From NCBI GenBank assembly GCA_020845855.1, contig JADLEZ010000447.1, forward strand, positions 1-41,609: a stretch of DNA of 41,609 nt, read 5' to 3'. Under the pieces are notes generated by a model, which had not been told where the DNA came from, did not search any database, and saw only the letters and a list, made by a program, of their open reading frames with translations. Source of the stretch: Burkholderiales bacterium. GTDB lineage: Bacteria > Pseudomonadota > Gammaproteobacteria > Burkholderiales > Casimicrobiaceae. The position numbers were made by a program, and so were the translations under genes. Of this stretch, positions 8,039 to 14,528 are shown in pieces; position 1 is the first letter of the stretch, and each line of letters opens with the position of its first letter.

Positions 8039-8208
8039 GCCGGCGCCCCCTCGGCGCGCTCGGCGTCTTCGGCGTCGCTCGCGCGCTGCAGGATCGCTTC
8101 GACTTTGGCCAGCGCGGCGTCGTAGCCGGCGAGCCAGCCCGCGCGCCACGCGGCAGGGGCGGGTAGCGCAAGGCTATCCGGCATCTCTGGGATCGTGATG
8201 TCGGTCAT
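8035..8208 (-). CDS. Small hypothetical phage protein
   Basis: 57 residues from ATG 8208, with AGAGAGG seven bases upstream. It contains AAWRAGWLAGYDAALAKVEAILQRASDAED, probably one amphipathic helix with a GWxxGYDAA-type pattern often seen in short phage proteins. Stop overlaps the next start. No function can be assigned. Confidence 0.55.
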   Translation of the reverse strand: MTDITIPEMPDSLALPAPAAWRAGWLAGYDAALAKVEAILQRASDAEDAERAEGAPA

Positions 8209-8209
8209 G

Positions 8210-8419
8210 TCAGTACCTCTCTCGGGCTTCTCTTGTGGCGTCGCGGCGGCCGAGGGCATAGGCCGCGCGCAGCAGCTCGGCGAGTAGCGCAGTGGATGCG
8301 CCGGGCAGCAGCGGCAGCAGCGGCAGCAGCGCGGCATCGCACTCGCGCTCGCAGCGATCAGAGTCAATGGCGCGCGGCAGACCCGGCGCGCGAGTCTCGG
8401 ACTCGATCACAGCGCTCAT
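8210..8419 (-). CDS. Small hypothetical phage protein
   Basis: 69 residues from ATG 8419; the start overlaps the stop of the zinc-ribbon gene (ATGA), and the track ORF start at 8554 lies inside that gene. Sequence ends in GASTALLAELLRAAYALGRRDATREARERY, helical, with an ALGRRDA pattern shared by other small phage proteins. Translation is likely coupled to the first gene of the operon. Function unknown. Confidence 0.55.
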   Translation of the reverse strand: MSAVIESETRAPGLPRAIDSDRCERECDAALLPLLPLLPGASTALLAELLRAAYALGRRDATREARERY

Positions 8420-8757
8420 ACCCGGGCCGCCTGGTATTCGCAGGCCCGACACATCGCGATGCCGTCCTCGACATGCCAGCCGTACCGCGCCGCACGCTCG
8501 CGCTCGATCGTGTCGCCGCACTCGCAGCAGTCGAGGATCGAGGCGGCCTCGCACTCGCCGCAGTAGTGCTTAGGCTCGATCCCGCTGCCCTCGCAGCGCG
8601 GGCACCAGTCTTTGACATCGCGGAATCGCGCGTCGTCACCGCTGCCGCTGTAGGTGATCGGCTCGATACCGACCGTCACGCGGCACGCGCCGGCGCACTC
8701 GGTGCAGGCATTGCCAGCGACTAGCAGGTGGCTGGCGTCGTCGTCGGGGTGGTACAT
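8416..8757 (-). CDS. Cysteine-rich zinc-ribbon protein, first gene of the leftward operon
   Basis: 113 residues with CTECAGAC, CPRCEGSG, CGEC, CCECGDTI and CRACEYQ, i.e. four or five CxxC knuckles that could bind at least two zinc ions. CPRCEGSG resembles the DnaJ-type cysteine repeat. ATG 8757 follows GGAGG by five bases. It is the first product made from PL, the slot held by the antiterminator N in lambda. There is no similarity to N and no arginine-rich motif, so an early regulatory or host-takeover role is speculation. Confidence 0.65.
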   Translation of the reverse strand: MYHPDDDASHLLVAGNACTECAGACRVTVGIEPITYSGSGDDARFRDVKDWCPRCEGSGIEPKHYCGECEAASILDCCECGDTIERERAARYGWHVEDGIAMCRACEYQAARV

Positions 8758-8781
8758 GGGGCCTCCGGGTGGGTGGAAACG

Positions 8782-8810
8782 AGAATAGCCCAGCTATTAA
8801 TGTCCGTCAA
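8782..8810 (-). promoter_or_regulatory. Candidate early leftward promoter PL
   Basis: On the - strand TTGACG (8805-8810) and TATTCT (8782-8787) are separated by exactly 17 bp, a good sigma-70 promoter. Transcription would begin near 8775, just before the GGAGG of the zinc-ribbon gene. Both hexamers are overlapped by the operator copies at 8784-8798 and 8809-8823, so repressor binding should block it. Confidence 0.7.
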
Positions 8811-8823
8811 TAGTGGAGCTATT
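8784..8823. promoter_or_regulatory. Left operator region: two copies of the 15-bp operator
   Basis: AATAGCCCAGCTATT (8784-8798) is a perfect 6-3-6 dyad and AATAGTGGAGCTATT (8809-8823) has one arm mismatch. Centres are 25 bp apart. Three related copies lie between the repressor and cro genes (10540-10614). They flank PL in the way lambda OL sites do. The repressor and Cro-like proteins of this phage are the obvious binders. Confidence 0.75.
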
Positions 8824-8884
8824 GCCGCGAGCTGTCGACGCCGTATTTCCGACAGTACCGGCCGGCGCGGCGGGTCGGTCGGCT

Positions 8885-8930
8885 GTTGGCATGATTGACA
8901 ACGCGCGTAGCCGTTGGCATCATGGCCAAC
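8885..8930 (+). promoter_or_regulatory. Promoter and tandem operator of the toxin-antitoxin pair
   Basis: GTTGGCATGATTGACAAC (8885-8902) and GTTGGCATCATGGCCAAC (8913-8930) match at 15 of 18 positions, 28 bp apart, and each carries an inverted GTTG.../...CAAC pair. A consensus -35 TTGACA (8895-8900) lies in the first copy; CATCAT (8918-8923), 17 bp on, is a fair -10 in the second. The start of transcription would fall at about 8930, next to ATG 8931. The likely ligand is the HTH antitoxin encoded second in the operon. Confidence 0.55.
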
Positions 8931-9215
8931 ATGCCGGCGACCCTCTTACTGCGCGACCGTCTCGACTTCGACGACGGCACGCGGGTGGAGATGGTGATCT
9001 GGCGCGTGCCGCAGCCGGTCGAGGGCTGCACGCACGGCTACAAGTACCGCCTGTACTTCGGGCGCGAAGGCGCGCGCATCGTCGGCTACGACAACGAGCG
9101 GCCGAAGGGCGATCACCGGCACCTCGGCCGACGCGAGATGCGCTATGTGTTCACGAGCGTGGAGCAGCTGGTCGCCGATTTCCTCTCCGACGTCGAGCAA
9201 TGGAGGGCGCGATGA
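8931..9215 (+). CDS. TumE-family (DUF6516) toxin
   Basis: 94 residues from ATG 8931. Family hallmarks are LLLRDRLDFDDGTRVEMVIWRVP, HGYKYRLYFG, GYDNERPKGDHRH and YVFTSVEQLVADFLSDVE. These belong to the DUF6516 proteins annotated as TumE toxins of a type II-like system; the biochemical target is not certain. An in-frame ATG at 8922 is also possible, but the promoter -10 would overlap it. The stop overlaps the antitoxin start (ATGA), giving the tight toxin-first order usual for TumE/TumA. It lies between PL and the repressor, where lysogeny-expressed genes are common. Confidence 0.8.
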   Translation: MPATLLLRDRLDFDDGTRVEMVIWRVPQPVEGCTHGYKYRLYFGREGARIVGYDNERPKGDHRHLGRREMRYVFTSVEQLVADFLSDVEQWRAR

Positions 9216-9619
9216 AGACCGTCACAATCCGCATCGAGCGGGACACCGGCAAGGCGCTGCGCCAGATGGGCGAGCGCTTCGTGCGCGCTTGGAACAGCGG
9301 CGGCAGGGCGGGCGGCAGCTTTCTCACGTTCGAATCGCCGGCGGCGCTGTTTCGGGTGCTGACGCCGACGCGCTGGGCGCTGATCGAACGGTTGCAGGCG
9401 CTGGGGCCAACGAGCCAGCGGGCGCTCGCGCGCGCGCTCGAACGCGACGTGAAGCGTGTGCACGGCGATGTGCAGGCACTGATCGAGCTGGGCCTCGTCG
9501 ATCGCACGGAGGCTGGCCAGGTGCGCGTGCCCTACGAGGTGATCCGCGCCGACTTCGACCTGCGGGCAGCGCGCATCCAGCCGCCCCCTCGGGCGGAGGA
9601 GGCGGCGAGCGCTACGTGA
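9212..9619 (+). CDS. TumA-like antitoxin, winged-HTH DNA-binding protein
   Basis: 135 residues from ATG 9212, five bases after GGAGGG, rather than the upstream track start. The first part (KTVTIRIERDTGKALRQMG) is followed by a MarR-like winged helix: TPTRWALIERLQALGPTSQRALARALERDVKRVHGDVQALIELGLVDRTEAGQVRVPYE. This fold follows TumE in known pairs, where it neutralises the toxin and represses the operon. It may bind the tandem 18-bp sites at 8885-8930. The last 20 residues are a disordered tail. Confidence 0.78.
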   Translation: MKTVTIRIERDTGKALRQMGERFVRAWNSGGRAGGSFLTFESPAALFRVLTPTRWALIERLQALGPTSQRALARALERDVKRVHGDVQALIELGLVDRTEAGQVRVPYEVIRADFDLRAARIQPPPRAEEAASAT

Positions 9620-9693
9620 GGATGCGGCTCTAACTCGGGTCGAACTGCTGTGGTGCTGGCGGGAGAGGCGGCGCGCTTTGCTATATTGCCGCC

Positions 9694-10029
9694 ATGGAAT
9701 CCTCTCTCGATCCCTCGACGTTCGAGGCAGGAACGCGCGCTCGGATCGCTTCCCCGGTCCCTGGCGCCCGCTTCACCGACGAGGGCTGGCTCGTTCCGCG
9801 CCCTTCGCGCGGAGGGTGGCTCGATCGCTTACTTGTTCCGTTGACCGTGATCCTGCTGCTGGCCGTCGCCGCGCAATGCGTGATGGCGGTCATCATGGCT
9901 CGGGAGCTGGACAGGCTGATCGCGCGTCGCGCGTCTGTTCCGCAAGCTGCAGCATGCGCCACTGAAAGTATATGGACGCCGCCCCTGATGCTGCCGCAAC
10001 CACCAGTGCTACTACCGTTGCCGCGGTGA
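9694..10029 (+). CDS. Putative membrane protein in the lysogeny region, unknown function
   Basis: 111 residues with one strong membrane segment (LLVPLTVILLLAVAAQCVMAVIMA, about 46-69) after a 45-residue polar N-terminus. A -10-like TATATT (9682-9687) lies six bases before the ATG with no Shine-Dalgarno, so a leaderless transcript is possible. The last 45 codons overlap the 3' part of the opposite-strand gene 9893-10096. Either ORF could be the shadow of the other, although the first two thirds here are free of overlap and use GC-rich codons. Confidence 0.45.
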   Translation: MESSLDPSTFEAGTRARIASPVPGARFTDEGWLVPRPSRGGWLDRLLVPLTVILLLAVAAQCVMAVIMARELDRLIARRASVPQAAACATESIWTPPLMLPQPPVLLPLPR

Positions 10030-10096
10030 CGGTGAACCTTTGCCGCTGCTCGGAGATGTAGTCGGCGCGCGTGCGCCAGGGGTTCTCGTTACCCAT
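9893..10096 (-). CDS. Putative small membrane protein cotranscribed with the repressor
   Basis: 67 residues from ATG 10096: MGNENPWRTRADYISEQRQRF, then a membrane helix (TVTAATVVALVVAAASGAASIYF, about 22-44) and a polar tail. A TTG at 10114, overlapping the repressor stop, is an alternative start. As a repressor-coupled membrane protein it would be expressed in the lysogen, the setting of superinfection-exclusion proteins, but no family is recognised. Its 3' half overlaps the convergent ORF 9694-10029. Confidence 0.5.
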   Translation of the reverse strand: MGNENPWRTRADYISEQRQRFTVTAATVVALVVAAASGAASIYFQWRMLQLAEQTRDARSACPAPEP

Positions 10097-10110
10097 CGGA
10101 CAGCAGCCGC

Positions 10111-10539
10111 TCAACCTGCGCGTCGCTGAGCGCTGCGGGGCTTCGACACGTCGGCCTCGACGGCAGCGCTTTTACTCTCCGCCTCGATCCTCTCCAACTC
10201 GCGCAGCAGCACCGACGCGATCGCCAGTTGCTGGCCCGGCGTGAGCCGGTCGTAGCGGGCGCGGTCGAAGGGGAAGGGCCAGGATATTCGCGATCTCTCC
10301 GTGGCGAGACGCCACGCCGGGCTGACTATCGCCGGTTCCAGATTCAACGCGCCGGCGAGGGCCACCGCGCGCCCCGCCGGCACGCGCATTCGTCCGTGCG
10401 CCCACTGCCACACTTGGCCCTGCGTGACTCCAACCAAGTCCGCTACGGCCTCCTGAGTGATCGCCGGGTCTCCAAGTGCTCTCCTGATCGCGGCCGCGGC
10501 TGCAAGCTCTTCGGCGGTCAGGGCGCGTTTCTTGCTCAT
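10111..10539 (-). CDS. Prophage repressor (CI-like), HTH protein without S24 peptidase domain
   Basis: 142 residues. The HTH (about 28-50) is ITQEAVADLVGVTQGQVWQWAHGR; a second helical part (FDRARYDRLTPGQQLAIASVLLRELERIEAE, about 91-121) may dimerise. It is divergent from the Cro-like gene across three operator copies, and its recognition helix (VTQGQVWQWAHGR) is nearly the same as Cro (VTQGMVWQWANGR). The protein ends without the Ala-Gly cleavage site and Ser/Lys dyad of CI/LexA peptidases, so RecA-stimulated autocleavage is not expected. ATG 10539 is the only convenient start; the first operator abuts it, pointing to autoregulation. Confidence 0.8.
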   Translation of the reverse strand: MSKKRALTAEELAAAAAIRRALGDPAITQEAVADLVGVTQGQVWQWAHGRMRVPAGRAVALAGALNLEPAIVSPAWRLATERSRISWPFPFDRARYDRLTPGQQLAIASVLLRELERIEAESKSAAVEADVSKPRSAQRRAG

Positions 10540-10614
10540 TGTAGCAACGCTATTTCGACGTTGGCCGCCACGCCACTAGTGCGGCTATTGCGATGGCTTA
10601 ATAGCCCGGCTAGT
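10540..10614. promoter_or_regulatory. Right operator region: three copies of the 15-bp operator
   Basis: TGTAGCAACGCTATT (10540-10554), ACTAGTGCGGCTATT (10575-10589) and AATAGCCCGGCTAGT (10600-10614) match the left operators (AATAGCNNNGCTATT). The second and third flank the PR -35 and -10 hexamers with centres 25 bp apart, exactly as at PL. The first copy touches the repressor start codon, 35 bp from the second, and could mediate repressor autoregulation. Confidence 0.72.
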
Positions 10615-10616
10615 AT
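10588..10616 (+). promoter_or_regulatory. Candidate early rightward promoter PR
   Basis: TTGCGA (10588-10593) and TAGTAT (10611-10616) are spaced by 17 bp. The predicted transcription start is about 10623, one base before the cro ATG, so cro may be translated from an essentially leaderless mRNA. The hexamers sit 6 bp and 4 bp beyond the operator centres, the same offsets as at PL. Confidence 0.6.
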
Positions 10617-10623
10617 GCGGGCT

Positions 10624-10857
10624 ATGGAAACATCGGCGATTGAACGCGCAGTGCAACTGGCCGGTGGCCAGACGGAGCTGGCGCGCATGCTGGGGGTGAC
10701 GCAGGGGATGGTGTGGCAGTGGGCCAATGGCCGCCGCCAGGTCGCCGCGGAGCGCGTGTTGGCGATTGAAGCAGCGACTGGTGTGTCCCGCCACGACCTC
10801 CGGCCGGACATATACCCGTTCCACGAGCGCAAGCCCCTCCGCCGCGAGGCGTCATGA
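10624..10857 (+). CDS. Cro-like HTH regulator (YdaS/Cro family)
   Basis: 77 residues: IERAVQLAGGQTELARMLGVTQGMVWQWANGRRQVAAERVLAIEAATGVSRHDLRPDIYP, the typical YdaS/Cro-type single HTH domain with the closing RHDLRPDIYP. First gene rightward of PR and divergent from the repressor, so it should act as Cro, turning off repressor synthesis in the lytic cycle through the shared operators. ATG 10624 is chosen because the predicted -10 covers the alternative ATG 10615. No ribosome binding site is visible. The stop overlaps the next start (ATGA). Confidence 0.82.
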   Translation: METSAIERAVQLAGGQTELARMLGVTQGMVWQWANGRRQVAAERVLAIEAATGVSRHDLRPDIYPFHERKPLRREAS

Positions 10858-11093
10858 GCTGCGACCTCGCCGACCTGAAGCGGCTGAAGATCACGGCGGA
10901 GACGCGCGCGTGGCTGGCCGCAGAGGCGCACGTGAGCGGCCGATCCGCGCAGGACGTCGCGCGCGACGTGCTGCACGCCAAGGCGGTCGAGAAGATCCAC
11001 GCGGCCAAAGTAATCACCGCAATGGCCGCGGGCGAGGTCCACATCAGGGACGGGCGGGCCCACATCAGGGACACCAGGGGACGCACCCCGTGA
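10854..11093 (+). CDS. Small early protein downstream of cro, unknown function
   Basis: 79 residues, basic, starting at ATG 10854 inside the cro stop, so coupled to cro. SAEDLA-type helices (ITAETRAWLAAEAHVSGRSAQDVARDVLHAKAVEKIHAAKV) occupy the first 55 residues and suggest a ribbon-helix-helix or HTH-like fold. The C-terminus repeats HIRDGRAHIRDTRG, encoded by a 21-bp tandem repeat. Position resembles cII of lambda, yet no CII similarity is seen. Confidence 0.6.
   Translation: MSCDLADLKRLKITAETRAWLAAEAHVSGRSAQDVARDVLHAKAVEKIHAAKVITAMAAGEVHIRDGRAHIRDTRGRTP
11039..11072 (+). repeat. 21-bp tandem duplication in the 3' end of the post-cro gene
   Basis: CCACATCAGGGAC occurs at 11039-11051 and 11060-11072, period 21 bp, encoding two HIRD heptads. 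The second copy also contains one GGGACA, the half-site of the nearby iteron array, which may be coincidence. Confidence 0.6.
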
Positions 11094-11132
11094 ACCGCCG
11101 CCCCGCCGTGGCGCGGCAGATCCGCGCCAAGC

Positions 11133-11384
11133 TCAATTGGCTTCGCGTTCTCGGCGAAGTGGGTCGGCGAGCCAGTGCATCTGCACCTCCCCGAACTTCT
11201 GGACCGAAGCGAGCGTCTGCGGCGAAAAGTGAGCGCGCTGTGCCAGCAAAGTCTCCCCGAGCTGCCGCTCGTAGTGCTCGCGCAGCAGCTGCGGGTTCGG
11301 ATGGGTCTGCGCGAGCGCGGCGAGCATCACCGTCATCGCGAGGTAGGAAGCGTTGAGCTCGTCAATTGCGGAAAGGTCGTTCAT
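11133..11384 (-). CDS. Hypothetical protein on the opposite strand within the rightward operon
   Basis: 83 residues from ATG 11384, nine bases after GGGAGA. Mostly helical: AIDELNASYLAMTVMLAALAQTHPNPQLLREHYERQLGETLLAQRAHFSPQTLASVQKF. No family recognised. It runs against PR transcription between the post-cro gene and the replication gene, with little overlap with neighbours, so it is probably a separately controlled gene (moron-like) or an antisense-regulated one. The clear ribosome binding site supports coding. Confidence 0.55.
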   Translation of the reverse strand: MNDLSAIDELNASYLAMTVMLAALAQTHPNPQLLREHYERQLGETLLAQRAHFSPQTLASVQKFGEVQMHWLADPLRREREAN

Positions 11385-11433
11385 GGCCGGGGTCTCCCTG
11401 TGAAGTTGGGGTCCGTCAGTGAGGGTTGATGGG

Positions 11434-12407
<974 letters not shown>

Positions 12408-12411
<4 letters not shown>

Positions 12412-12905
12412 CCAACCCGATCATCGAGCGCTTCTGGCGGTCCATGGGCGAGCGTTTCGGCAAGCGCTGGCTCGACGAGTACGGCCCGGTGCCGACCAGG
12501 GCATGGCTCGAGTGCTTGCGGCCTTGGGACGCCGATGTGATCCGCAATGCGCTCGAGATGATGGGGGAGAAGGCGTGGCAACATCCGCCCACACTGCCGC
12601 AGTTCCAAGCCCTGCTGCGCGAGACGGATCGCAAGAACGCCAAGCCGGCCGATGACTTCGTGCGCGGCTACTGGCGCACCGTGATCGTCGGCGCTGCGGC
12701 CCATGCTGCCGGCTTGAGCGTCCGCAAATTCCAGGCGATCCTGGCTGCGAACGCCTACAGCCTCGGGGCCGACCTGCGCGCGCTCCTGGATGAGTTCGAC
12801 GCGCGCGACAAAGCCGCGGGAAGGCGGACCGACGAGCAGGTTCGCTGGTGCGTCGAGCGCGCCTCGGCGATTGCCCAGGATCACGTGGCGAGGGAGGCTG
12901 CATGA
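12408..12905 (+). CDS. Phage replication protein P-like (helicase loader)
   Basis: 165 residues starting at GTG 12408, whose GTGA overlaps the stop of the initiator gene. The segment RWLDEYGPVPTRAWLECLRPW... NALEMMGEKAWQHPPTLPQFQALLRET resembles lambda P-type proteins, which recruit the host DnaB helicase to the initiator at the origin. The WxHPPTLPQFxxLLRE motif is the clearest link. Coupling to a DUF1376 initiator supports the role. The C-terminal half is helical and not conserved as far as I can tell. Confidence 0.72.
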
Positions 12906-12971
12906 CCGCCGCCGCCGATGCGGTACGCGCGCGCGCGTTTGCCGGGCAAGTCTGAAACCAGCAGGTGAATC

Positions 12972-13493
12972 ATGAAAAGCTATTCCGCAGCGAGCGATGA
13001 CGTGATCCGCACGATCCAGCGTGTGCGCGAGCAGCACCACAGCCCCGATCTCGACGGCGTCACGATCGCCGCGCTGTTCATTTTCGACCTGGAAGCGACC
13101 GAGCCCGTGCTCACGCACCAGGGCTATCCGGCGCAGGCGGTCACGCGCATCACGCCGACGCGCGACAGAGCGCTGGGCATCGCCGACGCGGTCGTCGTGA
13201 TCGACCGCAGCAACTGGCTCACGCTCTCGGCGAGGAAGCGTGACGCACTGATCGATCACGAGCTGATGCACCTCGAGCGCGTGCTCGACGAGGAGACCGA
13301 GCTATCGCTGACGGACGCCGTGGATCGGCCGAAGCTGCGCATCCGGCGGCATGATCGACGACTCGGCTGGTTCGACGCGGTCGCGCAGCGGCACGGGGAT
13401 GCCTCGCCAGAGGTTCGCCAGGCGAAGCAGATGATCGCCGAGACCGGCCAACTGTATTTCGATTTTGAGCGCCCGGAGGCTCGGGCTGCATGA
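12972..13493 (+). CDS. Putative phage metallopeptidase (HELMH zinc motif)
   Basis: 173 residues with ALIDHELMHLERV around 92-104, a zincin-type HExxH (H96, E97, H100), preceded by AVVVIDRSNW and followed by an RRHDRRLGWFDAVAQRHG stretch that may hold the third ligand. This matches the putative phage metallopeptidase family (PhageMetallopep type) found in early/replication regions of temperate phages; substrate unknown. ATG 12972 has AGGTG upstream. Its stop overlaps the next start (ATGA), beginning a run of four such couplings. Confidence 0.78.
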   Translation: MKSYSAASDDVIRTIQRVREQHHSPDLDGVTIAALFIFDLEATEPVLTHQGYPAQAVTRITPTRDRALGIADAVVVIDRSNWLTLSARKRDALIDHELMHLERVLDEETELSLTDAVDRPKLRIRRHDRRLGWFDAVAQRHGDASPEVRQAKQMIAETGQLYFDFERPEARAA

Positions 13494-13801
13494 GCTCCCC
13501 GACGCAGCGCAGCCTGGAGGTGATGCGCGAACGTGGCTACACCGTAGCCGTCACCGAGAAGTGGAATCCACACGCCCGCGTGCGGCAGGACCTTTACGGC
13601 TTCATCGACGTGCTCTGCCTGAAGGAAGGCGAGATCGTCGGCGTCCAGGCGACAAGCGACAGCAACCTTGCTTCGCGCATCACGAAGATCAGCGAGCACG
13701 AGCACGTCGGGGCAGTGCGAAGAGCTGGCATCCGAATCCTCGCGCACGGCTGGAAGAAAGTGCGCGGCCGCTGGCGCCTGCGGGAGGTTGATGTCTCGTG
13801 A
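13490..13801 (+). CDS. Small PD-(D/E)XK-like nuclease domain protein
   Basis: 103 residues. RVRQDLYGFIDVLCLKEGEIVGVQATSDSNLASRITKI has the layout of a VRR-NUC/resolvase-like PD-(D/E)XK core: an aspartate after a strand (FID), a strand ending VGVQATS where Gln takes the place of the usual D/E, and a helix with R/K. Such genes may resolve phage recombination intermediates. The unusual Q rather than E/D could mean loss of catalysis. Family call is tentative. Confidence 0.5.
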   Translation: MSSPTQRSLEVMRERGYTVAVTEKWNPHARVRQDLYGFIDVLCLKEGEIVGVQATSDSNLASRITKISEHEHVGAVRRAGIRILAHGWKKVRGRWRLREVDVS

Positions 13802-13896
13802 CCCAGAACACCGCGATCCTCACCGAGCAGGAGCGCAGAGCCCACCAGGCGCTGCAGGGGGCAGTCCTGGCGTATCTCGAAGGACCGAGCGCGTGA
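13798..13896 (+). CDS. 32-residue protein linked by stop/start overlaps on both sides
   Basis: Too short for the ORF track. GTG 13798 overlaps the preceding TGA by three bases, and its own TGA (13894-13896) overlaps the GTG of the next gene. The peptide MTQNTAILTEQERRAHQALQGAVLAYLEGPSA would form one amphipathic helix. Without it the ribosome chain between the nuclease-like and HTH genes would be broken by about 90 bases, which argues that it is translated. No homologue known to me. Confidence 0.5.
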   Translation: MTQNTAILTEQERRAHQALQGAVLAYLEGPSA

Positions 13897-14129
13897 GCGC
13901 GCGTGTCGTCGACTGGCCGAGCTTGCTCGGTGAGCTGCGCCGCCTCGGCTTCTCGCTGCGCTCGGTCGCCGGCCAGGTCGGCACCTCACACTCGATGCTC
14001 GTGGAGTACGCCCAGGGCGTCACGCGCCCGCAGCACGCCTCCGGCGAGCGTCTCATCGGGTTCTACCTGCAGGCCACCGACAAGACGCGCAACGATCTGC
14101 CGATGACGCAGGATTTCTCGCGCAGTTGA
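13893..14129 (+). CDS. HTH DNA-binding protein, last gene before the late region
   Basis: 78 residues from GTG 13893 (GTGA overlap with the previous gene), not the track start at 13668. A helix-turn-helix is visible in FSLRSVAGQVGTSHSMLVEYAQGVTRPQHASGERLIGFYLQAT, a Cro-like pattern often seen in phage proteins of this position. It ends seven bases before the first copy of the 18-nt dyad (14136-14153). Acting on that dyad as a late regulator is a testable guess, not shown by the sequence. Confidence 0.68.
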   Translation: MSARVVDWPSLLGELRRLGFSLRSVAGQVGTSHSMLVEYAQGVTRPQHASGERLIGFYLQATDKTRNDLPMTQDFSRS

Positions 14130-14135
14130 TTCGCC

Positions 14136-14153
14136 TGGTCGGGACTTCGACCA
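14136..14153 (+). promoter_or_regulatory. Conserved 18-nt dyad, copy 1 (before the late operon)
   Basis: TGGTCGGGACTTCGACCA: six-base arms TGGTCG/CGACCA around a fixed GGACTT. Identical to 24554-24571 and one base different from 38068-38085. It stands 45 bases before the first late gene. No U-tract follows, so a simple terminator is unlikely; an operator or RNA hairpin is more plausible. Confidence 0.6.
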
Positions 14154-14197
14154 CGAGCCGGGGAGATATTCCCGACCGCCGCCCACCGGAGGATCCC

Positions 14198-14521
14198 ATG
14201 GCCAAGAAACCGCTGCCGCTCGCCGTCCCTGGCGAATCATCCACCGGTCTGCCGGCCGGCGAGGATCCCGTCGTCGCTGCCGATCGGGCGGCAGACGAGG
14301 CCGCGGCCGCCGATGCCCTCCTCGAGCCGCCGCTGCCGCTCGAGGCGGGTGCGGCACCCGACTACGTCCCCGACCAGTCGGAGATCAACCCGGCCAGCAT
14401 TCCGCACGGCCAGTCGGTGATGTCGAAGCAGGGGCATGTGATCTCGACCGCCGAAGATCCACGGCGCCTGGCGCAGGCGCGGGCGCTGCTCTCGGGCGGC
14501 GTGACGAACTCGCGCGCCTGA
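14198..14521 (+). CDS. Hypothetical protein opening the late operon
   Basis: 107 residues from ATG 14198 with CGGAGG five bases upstream; the track start at 14126 is not supported. The sequence is proline/alanine-rich and probably disordered in the first 75 residues, ending in a conserved-looking block (PASIPHGQSVMSKQGHVISTAEDPRRLAQARALLSGG). Located two genes before the portal, it may be a minor head or packaging-related factor. No family recognised. Confidence 0.65.
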   Translation: MAKKPLPLAVPGESSTGLPAGEDPVVAADRAADEAAAADALLEPPLPLEAGAAPDYVPDQSEINPASIPHGQSVMSKQGHVISTAEDPRRLAQARALLSGGVTNSRA

Positions 14522-14528
14522 TCCGCGC

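Noticed and set aside
10538-10543. TACAAT on the minus strand as a repressor-maintenance promoter -10
   Set aside because: Good hexamer, but it abuts the repressor start codon so the transcript would begin inside the gene, and the 17-bp upstream position (GGCCAA) is not a -35.
12902-12955. 17-residue ORF after the P-like gene (ATG overlapping its stop)
   Set aside because: Overlap looks like coupling, but the peptide is tiny, low in complexity and not followed by an overlapping gene.
14136-14153. 18-nt dyad as an intrinsic terminator
   Set aside because: Six-base stem without a T-run at any of the three copies, and one copy lies within the terminase coding sequence.
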